The translations under genes and the position numbers were made by a program. The notes beneath the pieces are model-generated. The model saw only the letters and a program-made list of their open reading frames with translations. It ran no database searches and was not told the DNA's origin. A stretch of DNA of 64,000 nt, from positions 48,501,342 through 48,565,341 of the forward strand of contig JBAIZL010000003.1 in assembly GCA_036971475.1 (NCBI GenBank), written 5' to 3'. This DNA comes from Prosapia bicincta (lineage: Eukaryota > Arthropoda > Insecta > Hemiptera > Cercopidae). Within the stretch, counting starts at the first letter, position 1, and the number at the start of each line of letters is the position of its first letter. Positions 35,584-45,600 of this stretch are shown here, piece after piece.

Positions 35584-36705
35584 TTACTCTGCAGTTGCCT
35601 GGGTTCGCAGAGCAGCCCCAGGACTAGAGAGCACCTTGAACGTGGCCTGTCTCAGCCCCACGTTCACCCTCAGGTTGTTGTTTCGCAGTGCCCTGAGGGA
35701 GCCCTCTCCTATATACAAGATCAGGGTAAGACCTGCATCCTCCCTTTTCCTGGCAATCACCTTCCAAGTATCCTGAACAACCCCAGGGTTCTGGGTTTTG
35801 ACCACCTTCAGAATCTCTTCCGGCTCCTTGTCATTGTAGGGTTTGGGCACCCACATTGACACCTTTGCGACGCAAAAGATCTCCTTGGGTGGCCCTGCCC
35901 TCAACTTTACCCCCTCGCTCAGGGTGAAGCTTGGCAGGACCCGAAGGACCCACTCCAGGCTCTCCCGTGAGGAGCATACGACATTTAGAGCTCCCCTCTC
36001 TAAGTATGCTGTCCTAAATCCTCTATCCCCACTCTCCGCCTCAGCGGACAGCAGTTCCGAGAAGAACAGCTCCTCCAGCTCCAACGCCATCTCTTCCGAG
36101 AGTTGTCTCTCAGGGTAACTAACTGGGACAATTGCTAGTTTTTGCCTGAGGGTATCGCCGTATGTGCCCGAAGACACTCCAGCGTCCCCCCCTTGTCCCA
36201 GTTTCACCTTCTTCATTCCTCCCTTCACTGGAGAGGGGTTGGATGTCTCACTCCTAGGCCTTTTTGACGTGCTGGGGTTTGGCGCTCTAGGTTGCTTTCT
36301 TCCCTGTTGCACCTCCCTCCTCACAACATCCAAGCCCTGGACTTTGGCAGACTCAGCTCGGTTTTGGCCTCCCCTCCGTTTTTTCAGAGTTGTTGGCCCT
36401 CCCGCTGCTCTCGCCTGTTCTTTTCGGAGCCTCCTTCTGGCCGCTCCACTCATTCGCTTTCTCCGTAAAGAGAGCGTACTCAACTCTGCAGCCACTTCAC
36501 CGGTTTCTGCAGTCGGCAGCTTGACAGCCGCCCCCGCACCCCCAGTGATGGTTGCCGTTGGCATCTCTGCTACAGACCCACGGTTTGCCAACTCATTGGC
36601 TCCCGCCGTCTGTGCAGTCTCAAAATTATCTTTTGTACTTCTCTGGTCCATAAACGTCCCACGAGTATGGGGGAAATAAAAGGTCGACCAGAGCAGAGCC
36701 CCCAT
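35584..36705 (-). CDS. LOA-1 ORF1: gag-like RNA-binding protein (DUF4780-like)
   Basis: 373 residues, intact. After a low-complexity N-terminus comes a basic, probably nucleic-acid-binding region (about 80-170, starting RRKRMSGAARRRLRKEQ). A C-terminal globular domain (about 187-362) follows with the pattern PVSYPERQLSEE, FRTAYLERGALNVVC, SLEWVLRVLP, VSMWVPKP and TQNPGV...W. From memory this resembles the DUF4780 domain associated with some insect non-LTR ORF1 proteins. There are no CCHC zinc knuckles. ORF1 of such elements coats the RNA and brings it with ORF2 to the nucleus. A downstream ATG at residue 19 is an alternative start. It ends in TAA nine bases before the ORF2 ATG. Confidence 0.85.
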   Translation of the reverse strand: MGALLWSTFYFPHTRGTFMDQRSTKDNFETAQTAGANELANRGSVAEMPTATITGGAGAAVKLPTAETGEVAAELSTLSLRRKRMSGAARRRLRKEQARAAGGPTTLKKRRGGQNRAESAKVQGLDVVRREVQQGRKQPRAPNPSTSKRPRSETSNPSPVKGGMKKVKLGQGGDAGVSSGTYGDTLRQKLAIVPVSYPERQLSEEMALELEELFFSELLSAEAESGDRGFRTAYLERGALNVVCSSRESLEWVLRVLPSFTLSEGVKLRAGPPKEIFCVAKVSMWVPKPYNDKEPEEILKVVKTQNPGVVQDTWKVIARKREDAGLTLILYIGEGSLRALRNNNLRVNVGLRQATFKVLSSPGAALRTQATAE

Positions 36706-37238
36706 TGCCCTGGCAAGACAACATACAATGAGGTTTTGTCTGGTTCCTCAAGGGGATCGTTTGGGACTGCATTTTATACCCTGCAGCCATTCATCCTTCG
36801 GCACGATGCCTTCCACCTTGGATTGGGTATTCAGTCACTGACCTTGAAGTACACCCCAAGTTCAGGACATTATTAACTGCTCAGATGAACAGCCTGCTTT
36901 ACTCTCTTTTTTACAACTGTGTCGTTTGGGCAGTTTCCCGCCCCTACTTCACTGTCGCATTGCCCTTGGTTCACCCGGGAGGTGAGAGTAGCATTGTGAG
37001 GACTTAATTCCCAACTACCCCAGTCACCCCGGTCAGAGCACTCGGTTATTTCTACCAAGCCCAACCGGTTGACTGACGAGGAGGGATAATTCCTCACCTT
37101 TGAACCATAGCCTTGGTCCAGGCCTGCATATTCAGAAACCTTCCGGAATCGTTATTCACAGGTAACCTACATTTCTGTAGGCCGTCCCACTATCCGCCAC
37201 CTGTGGACCCGCCCGGTTGCTCAGGCCAGCTTGCCGGG
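36706..37238 (-). promoter_or_regulatory. LOA-1 5' untranslated region (probable internal promoter)
   Basis: 533 bases of GC-richer, non-repetitive DNA lie between the element's 5' end and ORF1. Full-length non-LTR elements usually carry an internal pol II promoter here. No specific motif was identified. Confidence 0.5.
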
Positions 37239-38060
37239 TAAATAGTACTTACACAGTCTCCAAAAGTTTTTAAGCTTCATATTTTTGTTTTCAAACTGAA
37301 AAAAAGTATGATTCAAAATCTCTTTAGGAAACCATGGTAATGTAAGTTAAGCGTTTTTTTTATTGTAAATAACTACTGTAACATAAATATTTTTTTATTT
37401 TATATTTACATATTTAGTTTCTATTGAATTTTTGTAGGGTCGAAACCTTTTGAAAAATGTAGCGCATTGCCAATGTCCGTCTTAATATTGAAAATAAACC
37501 CCTATAGGCCTGATTCTCCCTGAGCAGTTCATCAATTAGGGTGAGGGATAGGCCTTACCTTACCCTCAAATCCCTCGGGAGCTCCTAATATTCCAGTGAA
37601 TCTGGTTCTGGCCAGCGTCATCCAACATAAAACCGCAGTGACTGATGGCCAACTGCATTACAATTGCTGACTAACTACCCTGCCACTGGATGTTCCCACG
37701 TTTACAAGGACGGATTTGCCTTGGGAGAGTCCTTTTCGAAAGGGGTTCCAGTGATTTACACGTAAATCACATTGAATATCATGTGGTAACCATTTTTCAT
37801 GTCACTGAAAGGCTTTCGAGTTGCACCGCTACAGCTAAGATGGTTTTCTTTTATCCTCAGCATTGCATGCTATTTCCTCTACATGACCACAAAAAATTGA
37901 TCTTTTGTCCGGTGCAAAGAACCCATACTCCAAATTTAAACCAGAAATATAGGGTTCCCTGGATAAAGGGTCTCAAGCAATCGAGCCTTGACTTCAACGA
38001 GAGTGCAGACAAGCATGCTAGAGCTGGTTGTAACCTTTCTCAAGATGGCAGAAAATAGGA
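37239..38060 (+). repeat. Array repeat unit 4, right part, with RNase H relic
   Basis: The sequence resumes after the LOA-1 target duplication and matches 24890-25330 and 26330-27100. From 37690 a plus-strand frame contains FTGPQ-like debris and then VPWIKGLKQSSLDFNESADK (about 37948-38007), the degraded counterpart of the WVPGH...GNExADxLA C-terminal motif of retroelement RNase H. It is the same relic type as at 26800-27360. Confidence 0.65.
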
Positions 38061-38295
38061 GCTGATGGTAAGATCTAGAGACCCGCCTTGTCTTTCCCCA
38101 GAGCCAAATGGACCCCCCTCGAACATAAGTTTAGTTACTAATCATGTTTACACTCCAGAGATTATTGTTAAATAAATGCTATGGACTTGCGAGTGAGGTA
38201 CAACTATTTATTTATACAGGCAACCTTGCAATAACGGGTAAGTTTTCGTACAGCGAATTTATGTATAACTATAAAACATTTCATAAAACACTAAA

Positions 38296-38447
38296 ATGGG
38301 TAACGTCAAAAGGAAAAAGTTTTACTGTAATTGTAACTGCAGTGGTGGTTAGGGTGTTTCATGCTGTTGTAACAGTTATATACGTAACAGTTTGTATCTG
38401 CTACGTTAATAATATTGTTTTCTAATTTTGTTTTTGACGTTACCCAT
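38296..38447. mobile_element. 152-bp MITE-like element with perfect 16-bp inverted ends
   Basis: atgggtaacgtcaaaa at 38296-38311 is the exact reverse complement of ttttgacgttacccat at 38432-38447. The interior is AT-rich with gtaac/gttac motifs and no coding capacity. The flanking target duplication is not clear, so superfamily is unassigned. Confidence 0.7.
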
Positions 38448-38455
38448 TCGAACAG

Positions 38456-39139
38456 GCATCTTTAACTATGTACTTCATGAAAAATAAATATAGGAATCAG
38501 CTTGATGCGCAGTATGTTTGCAGAGTAAAAGTTTCAAGTGTGGGACCTAACATTTTTGAAATCATGAACTCAAAGTACAGATTCAACTCATCTAAATGAA
38601 ATCATTATTGTCAAGTTATGATTTCTTGCAAATACATAATCATAAATTTTAACTAATATTATTAATATTCTTATTATATTTTTATTCAATAGTGCTTTTA
38701 TGTTTGTCGCAAATAAAACTGACTAAATTTGATTCTTGTGTTTACTTCATTAACTCCTTACTCCAAACAAAATATTAATGCTAAACACTTGTAAATATTT
38801 ACAAACTCGCCTATAGTAGCACCTAATTTTATTTGTTGAGGACGGCCGTTTCGGGAGATATGTCTCATTGTCAACTCGGACCGTAACATTAACATGTTCA
38901 ATAAACTTCTTGAATATACTTGTAATAAACTTGTAGTAGCATCAAATTTATTTTTCAAATGTAAGAACAGTTTCCGCCTTAATGTAGGTGGGTAGACAAA
39001 CCTTAAATTACTTACCAATAACTAATACATAACTCAAATTACTATGTGTGTGGTCTAAAATTTAAGTTTGAGAATTTGAGGGGCTCTTGTCAATGTAGTG
39101 AGCGATGGGTCCTTGAAAACAATTTATTGGTAACTACTG
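38456..39139 (+). mobile_element. hAT (ZBED5-like) relic, 3' half
   Basis: It matches 30590-31140 from ctatgtacttcatgaaaaat through acaatttattggtaactactg. It lacks the 5' half. The shared flank cctacacgcctacgtttact after the end shows it was copied together with surrounding DNA and did not transpose independently. Confidence 0.75.
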
Positions 39140-39285
39140 GCCTACACGCCTACGTTTACTTTATAGAAAAGTAATTTAAGGTAATGTAATGCTGAGAGTA
39201 AGGTTTTCTAGTGATATCTTTTGTATTTATTCAGTTATAGCAACCATTTCTTTACATTCCAGATGACCTATTACCTTCGTGTACT

Positions 39286-39289
<4 letters not shown>

Positions 39290-39380
<91 letters not shown>
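39290..39380. repeat. (GT)n-(AC)n-(TA)n microsatellite
   Basis: Adjacent GT, AC and TA runs. The GT and AC runs form an inverted repeat about tatac. Confidence 0.95.
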
Positions 39381-39384
<4 letters not shown>

Positions 39385-39867
39385 GAGAGAGAAAATAATG
39401 GTTTCCACTAAAAATGCTTTTAACATAAACAATTATTTCCAACTTACAAACAATATGAAGCCTCTTTAAAAAAATCGTTTGATATAATAAATTACAAAAC
39501 AAGAAATAGTTTTGTAGAAAGTTTCTGCTGCTATGTACAATTACCAAATTCTATTGAAGACAAGATTTATAAAAACAATAACGCCAATAACTACGGGCTA
39601 AGTAGTTTGTCACAGTTGTGCATAATACAAATACAATCAGCAAACTTGCACATTCAAGGATACAGCCCTTAGGGAGGCCACCCTTCTCTTTTCACGTATA
39701 TTTGGAGGGTTCTGGGGTGTCATAATTCTTAATTATTGTAGTGTTTTGAAATTATTCGCAGTATTTTGGTTTAATTAGAATGTCTAAATGCCGCAATAGT
39801 TTGTATTGAATAACAGTTAAACGCGTTGGTTCAAACCTTAAGAAAATTTATTCTAAAAATCACTTAC

Positions 39868-40019
39868 GCTGAAGATGCAAAGTTGTATACAAGTAAAGAG
39901 GCAAATAGCAACATACCATAAAGCCTAGTCCACTCATCCCATGGAGTCCCAAGGGAAGATGGTGTGTTACCCAAGTTGCAGTGTCCATCCCCACTATCTG
40001 CCAGGCTCTTGGGCTGGTT
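39868..40019 (-). CDS. Candidate internal exon with a membrane-like segment
   Basis: Minus strand: acceptor ttacattttacag (exon start 40019) and a strong donor CAGC|GTAAGTGA (exon end 39868), 152 bases. The phase-0 frame reads NQPKSLADSGDGHCNLG through TPWDEWTRLYG to a hydrophobic run MLLFASLLVYNFASS, leaving two bases. The start phase matches the end phase of the candidate exon at 43464-43566, which in turn matches 45296-45393. A second open frame (starting TSPRAWQIVGMD) exists. Protein family not recognised. Confidence 0.4.
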
Positions 40020-40029
40020 CTGTAAAATG

Positions 40030-41199
40030 TAACAGTTACCTTATAATATACATCATCATGCCACCGTCTCTGGCATGAGGGAAGTTATATAGTTAGTAAC
40101 ATGACTTAGGCCTTCATGATAGTGTGTACCTTGTTATATGTGAAACTTAGAATTATTTAGTAATTTTTATTGACAGACTTAAGAAAAGGTTTGTTAAAAT
40201 GTGAGGTTATTTTGCTTTTGTTTTCTCCAATTCCTTCTATTAGTTTGCACACTCCTTGTATATATCTTGTTAAAATTTTCAATCGTTAAAAGAGTTTTTA
40301 TTCATTTACTCAAAATTAGCCATATATTTTTAAAATTTCGCAGCTATGGTTAGTTAAATGTAAAACAAGAAGAAGAGGAAATTCAGGAAATATTCGAAAA
40401 TTAGCAAGTAATATCCTTACACCGACCATTGAGTGTTTCAGGACGTTTCAATGTGCATTACAATAATTATTAAATCGTTTAAGATTTAAAAGCGTACAAA
40501 CACATGCATATCTTTAAGTGGGTCGGCAGTGGATCACAATCAATAATATTCATTGAGATAACAAACTCTTTGACGAGCTTGGAGCGAATTGCATTGCAAG
40601 ATGACGATTGCAAACTTCCATATACTACTTCCACGATACTAAAATGCACAGAATGATAATTTGAAGAAAACTCTCTCTTAGTACCACATTTTCAAACGAA
40701 CTAAAATGTATAAAATAATTTGGAATGTGTGAGAGTGTAAAGAGTAAGTTTTTATTGTCCAGATGAACATTCAATGGGGAAACGTGGTTCCTATCCTATA
40801 GATTATAGTATAAGGAATTGGTCAGTAAATGCGAGCCACGTTTTCTTTACTGAATTTTTCATATGGCCATTACAAATTTACACTCCCAGAAATTTTAAAT
40901 CATTTAAAAAGTTTTACTTCGTTTAAAAAGAAGGAGCTAAGAAAGTTTTTTTCTTCAAATACAAAAGAGATGAAAAATGTAAGCTTATATGATTATAAGC
41001 GACGCAAAACAATGACTCAATCGTTGAAATTATTTCAAAATAAGTTTTAAAATAAGCATAATGTCTAGTGTCATGTGTTGTGGGACACTATCCAAGTTAT
41101 TTGTTCCAAAATCGAAAAAATAAAACATTATATAGTAGCCTGAAAAAAATTTGGACTTCTCTGGAATCGAAACAGGGAGGCAATAATATAGTGGTTAAC
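40030..41199. other. AT-rich spacer
   Basis: No supported gene. The stretch 40225-40320 resembles 47165-47260 (aattccttctattagtttgc). Confidence 0.35.
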
Positions 41200-41530
41200 A
41201 TCGGTGATAACTGCAAAAAGTACAGTTTCGTTTTAAATATAAACGCAATAATCAGTCACAAAGATTGAAGTTTGTAGCGCTGAAAAATTTGGAACGTTTT
41301 CAACCTAACGAAGTCGCCAGGCTTAGAGACATACATATCGCTCCTCTTCCGCATATGTCCGCCCATTACAGGGGGACAATGGTTGGGACAAAAACCTAAT
41401 AATATGCCCTGTAAAAATTCCGTTTCTAAGCAATAATTTTAAATTTCGTTTTTGTTTTTATTAGTTTATTGAATCACTAACAGATAGCGTTTCAGCACGA
41501 TATCACACCAAATTAAGTATTTCACACATA
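41200..41530. repeat. Local duplicate, copy 1 (matches 42826-43140)
   Basis: Shared order: gataactgcaaaaagtac, gggacgttttcaacctaacg, tccgcccattacag, taataatatg, gtttctaagcaa, ttattgaatca. The two copies are about 1.6 kb apart in direct orientation. Confidence 0.8.
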
Positions 41531-42825
41531 GAGCCCCTACTCACATATTAAATACTTGACATATAAACGACATAAGTAAATTATAAACAAAACATACATA
41601 AAAACCGAAATATAAAATTAACAACATAATAGATATAAAAACATATTTAAAATATTATATGCTAGGCTAAAAATTTATAAAAACCTATATATGTATCTAG
41701 AGTTTTAAAAAAAAGATTTGCAATATAAATATATTGTACTTTGCATCAAATTACCTCTGTCTCATAAGCAAAAAGCCCTTTTGTTTCTTTTGAAAAGAGT
41801 TTTGTTTAAACAATCGTATCGTTTTTTACAAATGTAAAATTTAAAAGTTAATAACAAAAATCTTATAGCCCTAATGTACTTCAGATCCTTGTCAGCAACT
41901 TGGACATGCCCAAAATGTCTTATCAGAGGTGTAACTGTGCATTTAGAATTATGTGCCGTTGATTCAACAAAATTACTTCCGTCACGATCATTCGCACAGT
42001 TTTGCCGACAGAGAAACACTTGTGACTGTATTCAATGTTTTCATCATAGAAGGTTGCCTCAGCCTTCCTTGTCCTCCTCTGGCCTTCTGAAAAACTCTTA
42101 AAGCTTAGAGATTTTTCTGAAAAGAAAATTGGTTCACCAAGAAAATAATGTTGAGTCGTTGCTCAATAATTTCGTCAATATCCATTTCGGCGAACAGTAA
42201 AAACACACACCAGCAATAAACGAAGCGAAGCAATCACATCAGTACACAGAGCTCAGCTGACGGCTCTTTAGCTCTCGGGCTATTAAATCGAACCACAGCC
42301 GATATATTTCATCTGTGTGTTTATTGGTTTACGATCCGATATTTCAGATCTGTGTGTTTATTGGTTTCTGTGTGTATCTAAAGGTTGTTTTCTCGCTTTA
42401 AAACCGAAAATTATATTATAATTATTTCTAGCTTAATCGAAAGAGTTATAGATAAAATAAAATTTCGATTGTAAACTATAAAATCTAACAGCTACTTTGT
42501 ATAGAAGCAATTGCTTGCTTTCTGCCAACGTAACGCCTTGCATGCAATGCTGCAGTATGGTTGCACCTGACTGCATTACCACAGTGGGGATATGCAATCA
42601 CGCAGTTACTATTAGAGATTGGGGTCTATGCACAGTCGTCACACAACACGTGTTACTAAAACGTCAAGCATTGTGCAGTGTATTCACTGATAATGAGGAT
42701 AACCCGAAACATCGAGACGCGTACCACAATAAAGTATGATTGTGAGTTCATGTTTGGCTATTTATTAATCACTTGCTCAGATATTACTTATGTCTGTATC
42801 CACGAGACAACCGCTGTAACAGAGT
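41531..42825. other. Spacer with unassigned open frames
   Basis: A minus-strand frame at 41762-42019 (CRQNCANDRDGSNFVEST...) and a possible start MDIDEIIEQRLNI at about 42187 on the same strand could be fragments of an unknown element. A roughly 42-base unit containing ctgtgtgtttattggttt is repeated at about 42310-42375. None is supported strongly enough to call a gene. Confidence 0.25.
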
Positions 42826-43140
42826 GAAGATAACTACAAAAAGTACGGCTTGTTTTATAAATATAAACACAATAATTTTACACAAAATGTGGGACGTTTT
42901 CACCTAACGTAGTCATCCTTACACAGGTGCCACGCTTAGGGACAGATGTATGGCTCATCTTCCGTACATCTCCGCCCATTACAGGAAAATAATGGGTGTT
43001 AACCCAAACATAATAATATGTTGGGCAAAACGTTCGTTTCTAAGCAACAATTATAAATTTAGGTTTTCTTTTTAGTAGTTCATTGAATCAATATCAGACT
43101 GCGCTTCTACATGATTTCGCGCGACATTAAGTATTAAAAA
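42826..43140. repeat. Local duplicate, copy 2 (matches 41200-41530)
   Basis: See 41200-41530. Divergence is moderate with several small indels. Confidence 0.8.
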
Positions 43141-43463
43141 ACCTAATATGTAACATATCAAATGGCATGAATATATTTTCAATATTACATACGTAAAATA
43201 CGTATCCAAGGAATTAAAACTGACAATACAGTATAAATTCAGACATAAATTTAGGTAACTCAACAAAATTTATGTTACACTTGAAATTTATAAAGCACCA
43301 CTATCGGATCCAAGACGTCAAAAACTGGATTTATAATACAAGTTAGTTACAATCCAAATTGTAAGTCTCTTCCAAAACAAAGAAGAATTTTGAGAAGAGA
43401 TATGTTTCGAAACTCTCTACTATTTACCGTCTGCAAATGTAAAACATTTACAGAGATACTCAC

Positions 43464-43566
43464 GCACACACACTTGCACGCGATCTCAGGAGTAAGTTGG
43501 GTAGATAAATACTCCTGAATGATCTTTCTACCATTCCCATAAACCAGGATTTTCGTCTGCTCAGGA
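43464..43566 (-). CDS. Candidate internal coding exon, possibly lipase-like
   Basis: Minus strand: acceptor ctatacatttag (exon start 43566) and donor GTGC|GTGAGTATC (exon end 43464), 103 bases. After one base completing a split codon the frame reads PEQTKILVYGNGRKIIQEYL to ACKCVC. The TKILVxG stretch resembles the strand before the oxyanion His-Gly in pancreatic-lipase-family proteins (normally TKILVHG). This is a weak hint only. Its start phase fits the end of 45296-45393 and its end phase fits the start of 39868-40019. Confidence 0.4.
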
Positions 43567-43599
43567 CTAAATGTATAGTTTTATTATAATATATAGATC

Positions 43600-44234
43600 T
43601 AAGAAATTTAATAATATGTAACAAATATTTACTTCAAGAAATTTCCAGTTATACCAAAGCAAACTTGTACCACGATCCTATTGCAGATCAATTGAGCTGG
43701 TATAGCCCGATGTTTACATTGGTTTATCCCTGTCCTTATCCCCCCACTCCAACTACCTTAGTCCTTCAAGGACGAATATATTGATTTCTTGCAAATATTT
43801 GGAAAATTATTTTGCGTTCGACAATTCAATGTCCCCATTTAATCTCTCTTTTCCATCGTTGCATTACGGCGTTGGGAAAAGTAAACGTCGAAACGCACTA
43901 GTGAAGTAAACGTTCGCACGCACAAACACACACAAGGAAACGATATGGAAGTGACGTTTTAAAAATTAATAGAACCCCAGAATCGTTTGAAGTTAATTCA
44001 AAGGAAACAGGCGTAAAATGCAGCCCCTAAACAACCATGGATATGCTTTGCATATTTAGCGCCGTCTAGACTCGTCTTGCTATACAACACATGACCAATT
44101 TAATATATATAATTATAGAACCATTTCATTTCAATATTTTGCCTTAAAACAAAACATACAGGCAGTGTTTTTTTCGGTTTTTTTAAAATTTCAATTAGTA
44201 CTGACATAAGACTGTTATATTTAGGGTCCCTCTC
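43600..44234. other. Spacer
   Basis: No supported feature. Confidence 0.3.
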
Positions 44235-44236
44235 AA

Positions 44237-44305
<69 letters not shown>

Positions 44306-44370
44306 CAGTATATATATATATATATAAATATATATTTATACATATATTTATATGTGTGTGTGTGTGTGTG
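44235..44370. repeat. (TC)n-(AC)n-(TA)n-(GT)n microsatellite
   Basis: Compound simple repeat with four motif blocks. Confidence 0.95.
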
Positions 44371-44427
44371 TTTGTGTTTTTTTTGTGTATGTGTGTCTTT
44401 TCACCAACATTTTGACAAAATATTATT

Positions 44428-44486
44428 TAAAGGAGTCGTGGAGACGCTTTGACGAGTCCCCATTAGCTGCCCTTTGCACTAATGTA
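44428..44486 (-). repeat. Short interspersed repeat (inverted copy of 3974-4032)
   Basis: Reverse complement carries caaagggcagctaatgggga and ctcgtcaaagcg, matching 3974-4032. Confidence 0.6.
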
Positions 44487-45213
44487 CAATTCACGACAAT
44501 GCATGACTACTACCTGCACGTGGTTTGGAGGAAGCTGGGTTGCATGAAGAGAGGCCACAGACCCATTGAGCTCTAATGCAAATTTGCTGAGAATGAGAGA
44601 TTTTAGACGGATAAATGGAGCGCAACTATCTCGACAAGTTACTTCTAAGGCTTCTATTAACAAATGGTTTCAGGTTAGGCGCCTTCACAAAACGTTTGAT
44701 TCAACACAATGACCCTCTTAGATTCTATAAACAAATCGACACCACGCCCCAGCGAAGGTGTAATTAAGACTTGTATCTCCTGCCAATGTATTCAGGAATA
44801 CTGGGAAATGGATAAGACTTTCTAGCATATCTATGGTTAGGAAACAAAAGGTTAATCGCCACAGCGTGCTAACACCACTCGCCACTAATCCTGAGGCCAG
44901 TCCATTATGATTACCTCAGCAAACATTGGTCTTCCATGTCTAAATACTTTTCAGTTGTTTACAATCTTTAAATCTAAAATTCCTTTCTCCTTATTTTATA
45001 TGCATTTTTATACAACGCGTATTTTATCATTTTAATTTTAGGCTAAATTTAATAGTATCTTTTACAACACTTCGCAATACGGTATGTTGTATTCTCATGG
45101 CAAAGCCTAGAGCCTAGAGCTATTTGGTTACAGAAGGGAAAGTGGGCGTAAAAATAAATAATTCAAAATAAAACTCCAGCCTTGGATTACAACTTACTGG
45201 CCTAGTTGTGTCA

Positions 45214-45600
45214 TTTCATTAAAAACCTTTACATAGCAGAACACAATGCAACCAAATACCCAACTATAGCAAACAAAAGCAACCCATCTACTCACCTTTG
45301 CGCACTGTACGATGCAGGGGTATCTGGGGAGCTCTGAGGGGCTCTGGGGTGCTTTCTCATGTCATCCTCTCCTTGGCTCACCATCAGTTTGCACTGCAAT
45401 ATTTAATAATAACACTTTATGTTCTCCTCTATAACCTTACATTAGATTTATGATCACTATGTTGTCTGTGATTAAAGCAACCTATATTACCCTTTGAAAA
45501 TTAAAAAAAAAATGTTTGTTACAAAAAGTATTCTTAAGCATTTTAGTATTGAATTGTCCATTTTCTTACATGTTTTCATATTTAATAATAATACCATATA
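45214..45600. repeat. Duplicated block, copy 2 (matches 10670-11130)
   Basis: Collinear with 10670-11130 (cctttacatagcagaacaca; tatgttctcctctataacc; ttatgatcactatgttgtct). Confidence 0.7.
45296..45393 (-). CDS. Candidate internal coding exon, unknown protein
   Basis: Minus strand: acceptor aaatattgcag (exon start 45393) and donor AAAG|GTGAGTAG (exon end 45296), 98 bases. Phase-0 frame of 32 codons: CKLMVSQGEDDMRKHPRAPQ then SSPDTPASYSAQ plus two bases. A degraded copy lies at about 10745-10815 with the donor lost. The leftover AG joins the first base of 43464-43566 to give a serine codon, and the next junction to 39868-40019 is also in phase. Confidence 0.4.

Larger units (their letters stand above)
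31861..37238 (-). mobile_element. Full-length LOA-type non-LTR retrotransposon (LOA-1)
   Basis: The element is 5378 bp long on the minus strand. Its 3' end is a pure A tail (30 T on the plus strand at 31861-31890). Its 5' end is at 37238, starting cccggcaagctgg. It is flanked by identical 11-bp direct repeats taaatagtact at 31850-31860 and 37239-37249. The repeat array supplies independent empty sites: the joined flank aaatagtacttacacagtctccaaa corresponds to 24880-24910 in unit 1. Two intact ORFs, a long poly(A) and perfect target duplications indicate a recent insertion by target-primed reverse transcription. RNase H in ORF2 and an ORF1 without CCHC knuckles favour the LOA clade over R1. 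Confidence 0.95.

Noticed and set aside
32243..36876. Many plus-strand open frames of 60-170 codons inside LOA-1
   Set aside because: They lie antisense to the intact ORF1 and ORF2 and reflect their codon composition. The same holds for minus-strand frames inside LOA-2.
31861..37238. R1-clade assignment for the long element
   Set aside because: The target is not rDNA, ORF1 lacks CCHC knuckles and ORF2 carries RNase H, which fits LOA better. The clade remains to be confirmed by phylogeny.
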